From: Astragalus membranaceus
Lineage: Eukaryota > Streptophyta > Magnoliopsida > Fabales > Fabaceae
Assembly: GCA_039519185.1 (NCBI GenBank)
Contig: CM076854.1
Coordinates: forward strand, 68,511,448-68,575,447
Length of the DNA: 64,000 nucleotides
Reading direction: 5' to 3'
Shown here: in pieces, positions 10,731 to 21,405 of the stretch
How the letters are laid out: the number at the start of each line of letters is the position of its first letter
Numbering within the stretch: position 1 is the stretch's first letter
Translations under genes and position numbers: made by a program
Notes under the pieces: model-generated
Seen by the model: only the letters and a program-made list of their open reading frames with translations
Databases searched by the model: none
What the model was told of the DNA's origin: nothing

Positions 10731-12830
10731 TCTTATAAGATGATAGTCTCCTAAATAGATAGAGACAATGGTTGATAAGATGTAAGTCACTATTCTAAGA
10801 AGATATAACTGTATAGAAGACTTTAACTCGTGTATCTTCTTAGAAACAAGAATGTGTGAGAAGGTACTTTGTGTGTAAATATGTTTCATGTTTCTCACAC
10901 CAGTGCTGATGTTTTGTGAGGTAAATGTTTGGTTAAGAAGATATAGGATGTTGTGGTGTTTATGAGAGATAGATCAAGTATATTCAACTTGTAATTGTAA
11001 GAAGCCTTTCAAGGTGGTCTTCTTACAATAGTGTAGAAGAGGTTTTCTTTTAAAATCAGATCGAGTGCTATGATATATAAGCTATAAGAAAAACAGTAAC
11101 GGACACACGAGAAGTATAGTGGTTCAACCTAATCGCCAAGGGCTACATCCACTCCTCACACCAAGTGAGTATTTCCACTATTTTCAAATAGCTTATACTT
11201 TACAAGCCAACAAGGCCTAAAGCACATGATAGTTTCTTCCACAGTCCTATCAACTATACCACTAGATTTCATCCACAGCTCAAGCTACTGTGATACCCCT
11301 TAAAAACATCTTAGGCATATTCACTAACATTTTCAGCAACCAATTCCTTGTTAGGAAGGCACTAACCCCTAAGAAACATCTTACGCATCTTCTCTAACAA
11401 TCAAGCAACCAATGCCATGTTAGGAATGTACAACAATAAAGTATGGTTTGGGTTGTGTTTGGGAAATACAATAGCTTGGGTTGAAAGATGGTTTCTAACA
11501 AAATACAATCTCCACGACTATGAGCATGCTCAAAAATGTTCCCATAAAAAGTTTGAAGTGCACTAAGTATGATTGAGAGAAGAGAAGTACTTCATAAGCT
11601 TCTTTAGAAGCACGAGAAGCTACTTTAGAAGCCATATGGTAGGAATTATTGACCCAAGCTTCTGACCAACTCTCACAACTTGAATGAGGTCTTCCATAAG
11701 GTATTTATCGAGGTTTTATCCCAAAAGAGTCGTTGGAAATAGTCTCCAAAGACAATGTAGCCGTTTCTAGCCGCTGGGAGAATTTGCAGCACTTTTCTAT
11801 ACTCTGCAGCAATTTACAGTTGTCTTGTACTTTCTGCATCATATATGACAGCAACTCACTTAGACCTTCTGAACTCGATTTACACCATTTTGAAAGCTTC
11901 TTAAACTAATCTCATATCTTCTTAGGCTAATGTTAGCCCTCATATATAATTTATTCTAAGTGTTGAGAAGATATGACTATGTGACTTTTATGCTTAAGAA
12001 GCTTCTGATGTATCTTTTGAGAAGTTTTTGATACCGTGCTTTCTGAAGCTTCTGAGGCAGTCTTCTAATGCTTCCCTAAACCTTCTAAGCAATCTTCTGA
12101 TGTATCCTTGAACCTTTTGAAGCCATCTTCCAATGTATTCTATGCTTGTGATACATAATAGCACGTGTCTTCTTAAAGTTGCTGAAGCATCTTGATTTGG
12201 CTTATCTTATCATGAGAGGCTATATGGATTGGGTCTTCTCATCTTGAGAAACTTCTTATTCTTACCTTCTCATTGTTGCTATGCTTCTTGAAGAATCATC
12301 TTCTCACTTTGAGAAGCAATATCACTTGTGTTTTCTTTATCTAAGAAGCTTCTTACTACTACCAACTCTTCTTGAGGGGTTTCTTGAAGAAACAACTTCT
12401 CATTTTAAGAAATCACTATAGCTATCTTTTTATATCCATCTTCTCACGAGCTCTTGACCTTCATTCTTCTCTTCGAAGGCATAAACATGCCTTCATATGA
12501 TATGAGGCTTCTTGAGGTGAGTCTTTTTAACTTGTGAAGTCACTATAGCTTATGTCTTCTCATCTTGGAAGATTCTAACTATACCCTACTCTTCTTGAGA
12601 GGCTTTTTGAAGATTGTCTTCACATCTGAGAATCCATTATAGCTGTCTTCATTCTTCTGTTTTCTTATGACCTCAAAGCATTTATACTTTTATTCTAAGG
12701 CATCAATTATGCCTTCTCATGTGTTGCTTTCTTAGCACACTGTCTTCTTGAGATTTCACAAACGTGTAAAAGTTTGAATATTACTTTCTGAAAAAAAATT
12801 CAGAGTTTGCACAACAAGAAATTTGGACTA
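10731..12830. repeat. CTTCT/AGAAG-rich spacer, copy 1
   Basis: No coding frame of note. From about 11570 to 12760 the sequence is packed with CTTCT and AGAAG words, often as inverted pairs such as CTTCTCA-n-TGAGAAG (around 12300) and GAAGCTTC (11597, 12041). It looks like degenerate amplification of a short motif. Many stretches fit the heat-shock element pattern nGAAnnTTCn, but the density may only reflect the motif composition. Equivalent spacers are at about 26870-28967 and 49130-51230. Confidence 0.6.
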
Positions 12831-14609
12831 AAATTAAACTTAATCGTCCAACAACTCTTAGCTCATACCATAAAGGAAAGTTTTCCATTACATAGTCATC
12901 CATAAACTTCCCCATCTTTGGGGATAATCAAAATACGAGTTAATTTTCAAACTTTTAATCCAAAAATACAAGTATTTCAATCCTACAACATAAGGGGATA
13001 CAACTTCTAACTTAAGACCATATAATGGTTCTTAACACATCCTTAATACATAGCAAAATATATGACATGTTTCTCAAAGCATTCCCAATGAAACTTAAAA
13101 ATAATTAAGCTCAAGAAGCTTCTCCATTTCCTTTGCTTTGTTGCTTTTCACCTGTCTATCTAAAAACACCACATAATAAAGAGTGAGATTTATAAAATCT
13201 CAGTGAGTTTCTCAACGGTGCCTCACTATACTTATACACACAGTTTCTTTTAGTTAATATTACCTACGACGCCTTCCCCAAAGACATGCAGTCTTACATA
13301 TTTTAATTACTACCATCCCCACGAGCGGGAAAACCTAACCCGATCATATCATATGAGTTCCAATCATAGAGTCTTGGACGGTGATCATGAATTTCCCATT
13401 CAAGTGAGCCACATAATTCTTTAGTCCTTTTTATGTTTATATATATATATATAGTTTTATCCTCAGATATTCTCGATGAACGGATTTGGAGTGGAATTGG
13501 TACCCAGAGGAGTGAGAAAATTAAAATTTTAAAGTGCTGGAACCGGAAGGGCGCACAGGTCGTGCGCTGGGGACGCACAGACAGTGTGTCCTTCGCAGTA
13601 TAAGAATTTCAAAGTTTTCATCAAAAATTATGTTCCACTATCAACATTTTCCAAACACCAATCCAATCAACAAGTATTACCAATTTCAACACAATGGAAA
13701 TAAAAAACAACTCAAAATTCTCAAAAACAGAGTTTCAACTTATAAATTAAGTCCAAACTCATAAAATCAAGTAGGTTTCAAGTACACAAGGAGTCAAACC
13801 TCAAAATTTGTTAAATGGGGAGAAAGGGAAACTCATATTGACAAAGGGATAGCACAATACACAAGTTGAACACTTCAAATACACCAACAATCAACTCCAT
13901 CAGCTCCTCTCACTCGAATTAGCTCCCAAAAGCTCCCAAATCACTTCAAATTCTGGTCCCTACTTTTCAAACTCCTACTAGCTAAACCCCAAAAACACAT
14001 GCAATCTTAAAATCAACTTCTGCAACTTCCAAAACCCACATGCAAGGTGATTTTCTAACTCAAAGTAGATGGTGATGAAATTTCAGAAAATGTCGTAGCT
14101 CAAGTACTGTCCTTAAGAACTCGAAAATGGAGGAAAGAGGAAGGATAAGGATGGAATGAACTTCTAATGTGAAGAATGAACTTTAGGATGAAAGGAAATC
14201 AAGTGAGAGATGATACATTGTGAATGAAACTCTCCTCTCCTCTCTTCTTTCTCTCCTTCGAAACCCTCTCTCTATTTCTCACTAACAAGCTTTTCAAATG
14301 AAGTGTGTGTGTGTGTTTTGGTTTCAGCTGAGTATAAAGGGGAAAGGATTTGGTTTAATGAGAGTTGTTTTAAAACAAGGAGGAAATTCCAATAATGCCC
14401 CTCCTCTAAAACTACCTTTACCCATAAAACTTTAATAAATCATAGAATTACGAATCATTCACAAACACACAATTTGCTTATCGAAAAAAAAACACACAAT
14501 TTAATCAACTCACAATCATTTCCACAAGTCACAAACAACTATGTTTAGTTATATATTGAAATAATTCACACAATCATTAAAAGTAATTAAAATTACTTTG
14601 GGTGTTACA
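12831..14609 (-). mobile_element. Solo-LTR-like segment, minus strand (TGTAACACCC end), copy 1
   Basis: On the minus strand this segment begins with TGTAACACCC at 14609, a very common plant Ty3 LTR start. It continues with a TATA-like CCTTTATACTCAG near 14325-14337 and then a pyrimidine/purine leader-like stretch. The words AAACTCACTGAGATTTTAT and GGTGTTTTTAGAT near 13160-13215 are typical of this kind of LTR. No internal coding region was found, so it is best read as a solo LTR or truncated element. The far end is not defined. It contains a TA microsatellite (13437-13453). Confidence 0.45.
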
Positions 14610-14929
14610 CGTAGCGCTATTTGGACTTTGCGTGCTCGCATTCCTCATCCTTGTATAAATAGGGGTGAACTTTCCTCATTTATACTTTTGCAAAGAAGTT
14701 GCTCCGTGTCTCACTCTTTATTTTTGTTTTATCATTTCCTCCCTCCCTCGGTTGTTCGTTCTATAGCTATTTCTTAAGTTAGACGTCGGCCGGTCCTTTT
14801 GTAGCAAGGTCCTGCTATTTCGTGCGGGATATTTTTAGGAGGAAGGGGTTTGCATTTCTTCGTTATCCCTAGTAAACTCCTTTTGTTTAATAGATAGCAT
14901 TAAATATATTATTTATTAATTTTCAATTG
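14610..14929 (+). promoter_or_regulatory. Promoter-like LTR fragment with TATA box, copy 1
   Basis: A TATAAATAGGGG box at 14654 is followed by a TC-rich leader (CTCTTTATTTTTG, CCTCCCTCCCTCGG), the architecture of a retrotransposon LTR promoter. No gene is downstream; the sequence passes into the AT-rich B-half. The copy 2 counterpart has the TATA at 30810. The family is not identified, and activity cannot be judged from sequence. Confidence 0.35.
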
Positions 14930-15095
14930 TAATACGTTCACTATTTCTTGTCCCCTCATTCTTGATAAATTAAGCTCCCACGTGTTTAGGTCAACACCCG
15001 ATGTAAAAAATATTAATTTTATTTTTTTAAATTTAAATTTTACTTTGTCTAAGTATAAAAATTAGAATGACAAGTGATATTATATAAAATATTCA

Positions 15096-15096
<1 letters not shown>

Positions 15097-15146
<50 letters not shown>
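15097..15146 (+). repeat. TTA microsatellite
   Basis: About 16 uninterrupted TTA repeats in the B-half; the copy 2 allele at 31252-31297 differs by one interruption. Confidence 0.9.
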
Positions 15147-15503
15147 CATAATGACCATTCAAAATCTTATTAAATATTATTCATTATTACATATGTTAAA
15201 TGTTTAATATAAAATATCATATATTAAATATAATAATAAATATGTTTATATTTAAATAAATTCAATTGTATGAGAAAATAAATGTAGTGTTTAAAACATC
15301 CATATAAAAATGTTTAATACAATTAATTAATAAATCGTAAATATAATTCACTATTAAAGATATTAAATGTTTAGTAAAAATATATCATCTGTTAAATATT
15401 ATAATAAATATTATCATATTTATATAAATTCAACTTTTTTGGTCAAAAACTAAATAAATTCAATTTTATGATAAAATAAATACAGTGTTTGAAACATCAA
15501 ATG

Positions 15504-15504
15504 C

Positions 15505-15566
<62 letters not shown>
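15504..15566 (+). repeat. TA microsatellite of the B-half
   Basis: A TA run of about 60 bases, shortened to about 39 bases in copy 2 (31663-31701). It sits at the position homologous to the CATATGCATATATA site of the A-half, where the LINE inserted in copy 3. Confidence 0.9.
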
Positions 15567-15569
<3 letters not shown>

Positions 15570-15730
15570 ATATAAATAAATTCAATTATTATTGTCATTA
15601 TTATTATAATTATAATTATAATAAATATGTTCATATCTAAATAAATTCAATTTTTTGAGAAAATAAATGCAGTGCTAGAAACATCAAATGTTTATAAATA
15701 CTCTTCATTAGATCAAAATTCTTATAAAAC

Positions 15731-16045
15731 ATGAATCATCCTGAATGTCATTTCGTTGTATTTGAGAGTTGTTGTGTTCTTTATTTTCAATCAATGTTTT
15801 TCATCTCCCCCGCCATTTTCCTCTTCCATTTGCAAAGACCATCTTCAAAAGTGATATTGCTCAATAATCGTATCAGATCAACGAATCACCAAATGAATAT
15901 ATGTTTGCATAGTAAGTACTTCTTTCACGAAATCGAACTCTGCCTGAGGCTTTGTTTAAAGATTTCAATGTCGTGTCTCGACTATTATGCAATTCATGTA
16001 TCCAAGAAGTGGAGGACTGTCAACATAACCCACTCAAACAACTAA
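15731..16045 (+). pseudogene. Unidentified pseudo-ORF, diverged short form (B-half, copy 1)
   Basis: An open frame of 104 codons is homologous at DNA level to the A-half pseudo-ORF. It shares the CHFVVF/SFRCIS start region, the KYFFHE stretch and the following CNSCIQ region. About 95 bases present in the A-half after KYFFHEF are missing here, which puts the cysteine-rich part in another frame. An identical counterpart is at 31862-32176. No function is assigned. Confidence 0.3.
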
Positions 16046-18354
16046 TACTAGCAATAATTGTGTTTCACTAGAAGTTCACTCTGGGTTCAAAATTGTGGTC
16101 AAATCTAGCTCTTGTATAATATACAGCTATATTGTTTTCATGATAATAGTTATGGACATATTCATTACAAATGAAAAAAAAAGCTTAGTTGTCTAGTTAT
16201 AATGAAAGCTTCTAGTGGTTCAAAATTATGATCAAATTTAGCATTGTATAATGTAGCTATGGTGTTTTCATGATAAGAGTTATGGATAAAAGTTCAATAC
16301 AAATGAAGAAAAGCTTAGTTCTTTTTGTAATTTTTTTGTTTTTTTTTTGTATATTGTTACTTTATTTAACAAATATTCTAATAAATCTCACTAGCTATGA
16401 AATTCCCATTTATGTTTTTTTATTTATTTCTAATTTTTAATCACGTTAAACCTTTAACCATTATTATATCTATGAAAATCAAATCTATGATTGCCTTTGT
16501 GTATCAACTCATGCATCACACACGAGTGTTTTCCAAATGGGTCATATATACACACAAAAAGTTGGCTAAAATACACTTTTTGTCCCTTGTCTTTCACTCA
16601 TTTCTTCATGTTTAAAAATGTTTGTTTACGTCCTTTATCTTTTCAAAGTTAATTAAAATAGTCATTCTGTTAACTAAATATTTCTTCTAGATAGTGGCTT
16701 GGATAATTGGCAACGTAAGCAGCCGATTATAATATTAGACCATTAAATATTTTTTTCGTCGTTTATCTGTTTAAAATGTTTGTTTATTTCCTTTATGTTT
16801 TTTAAAATGTTCGTTTACGTCTTTTATCTTTTTATAGTTGATTAAGATGGTCCTTTGGTTAAGTGGTTGTTAATTATCTATAGTTTTTTTCATTTTTGCC
16901 TTTTATATTTTTTAAAATACTCATTTACGTTCTTTATCTTTTTAAAAATGTTTGTTAACGTCCTTTATTTTCACAGTTAATTAAAATGGTTGTTTCCTTA
17001 GTTGTTCGGTTAATTATAGATTACAAGAATAGTGATAACTGCAAAACAAATTAAAAGTGTTATTATAGCAAAAATGAAAAAAATTAAAGTAGTTTTAATT
17101 TGATAATATAGAAACTGAAAATTGATAATTGAATATCAAATGGGTGATACACCAAAAGAAAAATGTAAGATGAATATTTAATATTTCTTTAATGCAAAAT
17201 TTTGAGTGAGAAACAATTAAAATATTGGGTTCGTAGATTGTGTTCTCACGATTTCGAATCTTGTTAACCATGTAAGGCTGTCGAAAGTTTCTAATATACA
17301 AATATACTTTCTTTTCCAAATTCCCGTTGGATCATAGCTATCAATAGTAAAAGCGAAGCAAGAAGTGGAAAACCCAAACAAGGAACACTTAGTTGAATCA
17401 ACCAAGGAACCTGAGATAACTAAAAGCAAAAATGAAGATGTAGAATCGTATGTGAAGAATAGGATTGTACCTCAATATCTTCTACATTATTATATTTTTG
17501 GCATAATCCAATCTCATAAAATCGATTCATAAAATAAGCAGTGTTTATTATTTATAATATTTTTTTAGGCATTTTATCTTTGAACAATATATGACTTGGG
17601 TTTTTTCCAATCTACCCTTCATGCAAAATACTTTAAACATTGTGCATGGATAATAATGGTAGTTTACCGATTTACATTGTAGTACAGGCTCTCTTATCAT
17701 TTAGATTTAGAACCCAACCCAACTTCAAAATCTTTTTGTGAGGCAAATGGGTGTTCATTCTTTATTAACTCTTTTCGAGCCTTATCCCTTGTCTATGTAA
17801 GACCTGACAATTTCCCAATTTACATCCTCACTACTCTCACTTTGGAGAGTTTGTCTGTATGTATAAGATTGTTGCTATAGCTTATATACAAGACTACAAA
17901 CCTGCCTAGATTTTGATGCGAGTGAATTTACTCTTGAAAACCTAAAATTGTGTATCTATTATTGTGCGTATTTTTTATTGGTCCATATAGGAGTTGTTTT
18001 CTTTCCATTACACCCCTCACACATAATACTATTAAGCATTGTGCATCAATAATAATTTTAGTTGACTTATTATCGTTTTTAAGATAAGCACTCGTATCAT
18101 TTAGATTTTGAGTCAAGCCTAATCTTACAAATTCAGTCTATAATGTGAGATTCGAAGTTTCCCATTATAGATCCTCACTATTCTTGCTTTGGAACCTTTT
18201 CTGTTAGGAAGATGTTGTGGTTGATAACATATATACAAGAGTACAAAAACTAAACCTGCCTAAATTGGGATGCGAGTGATTTTCATCTTGAAAACCTAAA
18301 ACTGTGTAATTATTATTGTGACTATTCTTTTCTGTGAATAGACAAAAAATACTT

Positions 18355-19379
18355 CACTACGCCAAAAGTGTGAAAAAAGAGCGCACCCATTAGTAGGGCT
18401 TCCAAAAAAACGCTACTGAAGGTGGAAACAGCTAACTAAATGAGTAGTGTTTTTTAAAAAGCGCTACTTATAGCAAAAACATGCATAACCATCTGTAGCG
18501 CTTTCTACAAAAACGCTACGCATTAGAAAATACGCTACTAAGATCAGTAGCGCTTTCAGCCAAAAGGCTACCCATTGCGATAACACGGTAAACCCATCTG
18601 TAGCGCTTTTTAGAAAACGCTACCCATTGCAAAACACGCTAATCCAATATGTAGCGCTTTCTCCCAAAACGCTACCCATTGCGAAACACGCTAACACTAT
18701 TCGTAGAGCTTTGGTGAAAACGCTACCCATGGCCCTTGGTGAAAACACGCTAATCCCTCGCGTTCTGCCTCTCTCTCTCTCTCTCTCTCTCGTTCACCAC
18801 TCTCTCATTCCAGAAACAACAACGCACTTCCCAACCCAAACCCAAAAACAACAACGCACTTGGTGTACATGTCCAGGGAAATGGATTTGAAATTTGTAAT
18901 CTAAAAGGAAGAATAAACAAAAACAAAAAAAATCTTGAAAAAAAACAGCAAAAGGTAGCGTTTTATAGGAAAAGTGCTACTCATTTTAATTAAAATTTAA
19001 GAGAATTAGTAGCGCTTTTAATAAAAGCGCTACTCAATCCCTTAGCACCTTTTAGGAATAGGTAGCATTTTTTAGGAAAAGCGCTACCCATGCTTTCAGC
19101 ACCTTTTAGAATGGGTAGCGTTTCTTAGTGAAAGCGCTACCTATTCTCTTAGCGCCTTTTGGGAACGAGTAGCGATTATACTAAAAAGAGCTACAAATTC
19201 CTAAGAGGCACTAAGGGAATTCGTAGTGTTTTTACTGAAAGCGCTACTCATTCCCTTAGCATCTTTTGGAAATGGGTAGCGCTTTAGGGGAGTGGAGTCA
19301 GTAGCGCCAAGATTAGTAGCGCTCGAAAGCGCTACGTATGCTCAAAAAAAGCGCTACCTATTCCAAATATGTTATAGTG
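18355..19379 (+). mobile_element. Non-autonomous CACTA element, copy 1
   Basis: The 1025-bp element starts CACTACGCCAAAAG and ends ...TTATAGTG, so both termini read CACTA inward. The 3-bp flanks are CTT and CCT, compatible with a CACTA-type 3-bp target duplication that has mutated. The A-half has the uninterrupted paralogous site near 10543. Both subterminal regions are dense arrays of AGCGCT-centred words (GTAGCGCTTTT and AAAAGCGCTAC) in direct and inverted order, as expected for transposase-binding subterminal repeats of En/Spm-type elements. A CT microsatellite lies in the middle. No transposase frame; an 87-codon frame at 18627-18890 is made of these repeats. Confidence 0.8.
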
Positions 19380-19492
19380 CCTACAATTTATGTGAGCGGA
19401 TTAATAAGTTCTCAAACAACATGAAAAGGAAAATAGTTTCTATTGGATTAAGCACGAATTACGTTACAAAAATAGTTTTTTCTTATAAGCAA

Positions 19493-20336
19493 TGTTAGTC
19501 GGGGAGGGTGGTACGTTAGTTTCCTGGTTTTGAACCCGGGACCTCCTGTTTGCACTCCTTTGGTGCATTCCTTCGGTATCCCTTAGCTTATCATGTCTGA
19601 GGTCGGTGGTCGGTGTTATGCTAAAGTTATAAAGTACGGTTCACCGGGATTACCAGTCTGTGGTCGGTGTTATGCTAAAGTTATAAAGTACGTTTCACCG
19701 AGATTACCATGTCTGGGGTCGGTGTCGTGCTAAGTTAAAAAGGCACGTGGTTTATAAATTAAACTACGAGACGAAAGGAATTCATAATTGAACTGAGAGT
19801 GTAGTTAGGGGTCTCGGTAGAACTCATTGAGATTGTATCTCAATGTTTATATGTTGTTGTTTTTACAGAGAAACAAGGAAAAATGAAAGCAAAGAGGCAC
19901 GAGTAGATGTGATACTCAAGAAGTTGATGAAGACTTAGCGTTTACGCTTATGTGTGTGCTTCCTTGTTGTCTTTGTATCACGACCTTATGACTTGAACTG
20001 ATGTATAAGTTGTAAAATCGTTTCCGCTATTTCTATGCTTTTGGATATTGAACATTAGGTGAAGTTATGTTTAAGAAGGCCTAAGGTTGTGAGTACTTGA
20101 GATTATGTTTTAATTTGAAGTACTTGAGTTGTGTGTGACTCTTTGATGTTATATATATCGAGATTTTTAGCATTGTTCAATATCTGAAATAGGAAATTTG
20201 TTAAAAGGAATGGCTATGGACCCGTGTGGGTACGCTATAGACCCGTGTGGGTACGCTGCAATCCATGTGGTTCTATGAGCGAAAGTGAATTGTATTTGTT
20301 GTGTAAGTGAACAGTGTCTGCTGCGCTGGGTGTTAC
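19493..20336 (-). mobile_element. Second LTR-like segment, minus strand, copy 1
   Basis: On the minus strand it begins TGTAACACCC at 20336 and may end GACTAACA at 19493, about 844 bp with TG/CA ends. It contains a GGTCGGTGTTATG tandem repeat of 54-55 bp (19601-19735), a 21-bp repeat with ACCCGTGTGGGTAC (20214-20262) and an inverted GAGATTGTATCTC near 19830. It abuts the copia coding fragment at 20341, so it probably inserted into or truncated that element. No matching target duplication was found; the family is uncertain. Confidence 0.4.
19601..19735 (+). repeat. 54-55 bp tandem repeat, about 2.5 copies
   Basis: The word GGTCGGTGT(T/C)(A/G)TGCTAA starts at 19608, 19662 and 19717, followed by AAGTATAAAGTACG-like and TCACCG(G/A)GATTACCA words. 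It is repeated in copy 2 at about 35734-35868. Confidence 0.75.
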
Positions 20337-20340
20337 ACTA

Positions 20341-20463
20341 AACTTGGTTCATGTTACCTCACAGCAGCAATTAGCTGATGTACTAACCAAAGCACTGCCC
20401 AAGAACAAATTCATTGAGCTGATATCCAAGTTGGGAATGAGAAACCTCTACCTTCCAACTTGA
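20341..20463 (+). pseudogene. Ty1/copia Pol C-terminus fragment, copy 1
   Basis: Forty codons and a stop read as the end of a copia-type RT/RNase H, with the hallmark QLADVLTKALP and SKLGM motifs. Directly after the stop comes a purine-rich GAGGGGGCG tract and then LTR-like sequence. Everything upstream is missing and replaced by the TGTAACACCC LTR-like segment. It is inactive, a remnant of a Ty1/copia element that once occupied the ancestral unit. The identical remnant is at 36476-36598. Confidence 0.88.
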
Positions 20464-20470
20464 GGGGGCG

Positions 20471-20760
20471 TATTGAAGTTAATATATTTGTATTGAAGTT
20501 AATATTTGTGTATTTACTTTTAGATTAACCACAGTGATTGGTTAGCTGTTAGGGAATCGGTTAACATTGTTTGTACTGATTAGTTAGATTGGAACTAGTT
20601 AGTTAGATGAGAACTATTGTATAAGCTTTTAGCTTTTTCAGTTGTAATCAGTTTTTCACTCATAACAGAAATGAGAAGTTCATTTTCTCAATTCCTTCTC
20701 TGTTCTTCATTCTATTCGGTGAAAATTACTCAATGGAATCATGAATTCTATATCCTTTTC
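20471..20760 (+). repeat. Probable copia 3' LTR remnant, copy 1
   Basis: It begins TATTGAAGTTAATATATTTG right after the polypurine tract (the canonical start would be TGTTGAAG, so the second base appears mutated). It contains repeated GTTAG-rich words and ends in a TTCTC-rich leader-like region. The downstream edge is a guess. The copy 2 counterpart begins at 36606. Confidence 0.5.
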
Positions 20761-20929
20761 ACGTCGAAAACAAAATACAACTCTACCACCAATTTTTATT
20801 TAATTTTTCTATTAATAAAATAATTATAAACTAACAAATATAACGTGAACTTTTACATTTTTACATCATCCCAATTGATTTGGTATATCTTAAATATAAA
20901 AAACAAAAATAATATTATTGGAGAAGACA

Positions 20930-20957
20930 CTAGTATTTTATCCGTGCATTCGCACGG
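20930..20957 (-). mobile_element. Helitron-like 3' terminus, minus strand, copy 1
   Basis: Read on the minus strand: a perfect 6-bp hairpin CCGTGC-GAAT-GCACGG, eight bases, then CTAG followed by T. This is the terminal structure of plant Helitrons (hairpin then CTRR, inserted before T). The copy 2 counterpart has CTAG at 37065-37068. The matching 5' TC end was not identified and no Rep/helicase is present, so only the terminus is claimed. Confidence 0.45.
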
Positions 20958-21183
20958 GTGACTCTTTATTTGTTATATTTGCTATGAAATTATAAATAGT
21001 AATATGTTGAAAGATACCAAATGTAATAAACGGAATAGGAAAAAATCAATAAAAGTCTATATTTCAAATTTATTAAAATACTTGTGTTGCTAAAAGTTAA
21101 AAAAAAAGTCGGTATGCTCTTATAATATTAATAATGGAGTAAAGATCAGGAAAAAAGAAAATTAGATTTAATGTAAGATATGC

Positions 21184-21405
21184 ACTCCCATTGGCGCTCC
21201 AGTTGGCGCTATCGTTGGTGCTCCCTTTGGCGCTCTCGTTGGCGCTCCCGTTGACGCTCCCGTTGACCCTCCCGTTGTCGTTCCTATTGCCGCTCTCGTT
21301 GGCGCTACCGTTGGCACTTTCGTTGTCACTCTCGTTGTTGCTCTCGTTGTCACTCTTGTTGTCGATCCTATTGGCAGTGTATTGTTGCCGCTCCCGTTGC
21401 GACTT
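21184..21405 (+). repeat. 12-bp minisatellite (GTTGGCGCTCCC type), copy 1
   Basis: About 18 degenerate copies of a 12-base word (consensus near TTGGCGCTCCCG) form a GC-rich island in AT-rich DNA. Because 12 is divisible by three, it yields repetitive open frames on both strands (LALPL-type on plus, NESANGSA-type on minus), which are artefacts of periodicity. Copy 2 (37320-37528) has one 12-bp period fewer. It lies immediately before the start of the next unit. Confidence 0.85.

Larger units (their letters stand above)
14930..19490 (+). repeat. B-half of the unit, copy 1 (diverged paralogue of the A-half)
   Basis: It follows the A-half in the same order and orientation but is clearly more diverged than unit copies are from each other. 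The A/B duplication is therefore older than the 16 kb amplification. It contains TTA and TA microsatellites, a shortened version of the 2176 pseudo-ORF, and a CACTA element at 18355-19379 that is missing from the A-half. Homology ends near 19488, where an LTR-like segment begins. Confidence 0.8.

Noticed and set aside
18420..19370. CRISPR-like or hairpin RNA cluster from repeated GCGCT words
   Set aside because: CACTA-type ends, an empty paralogous site and subterminal placement explain it as a transposon.
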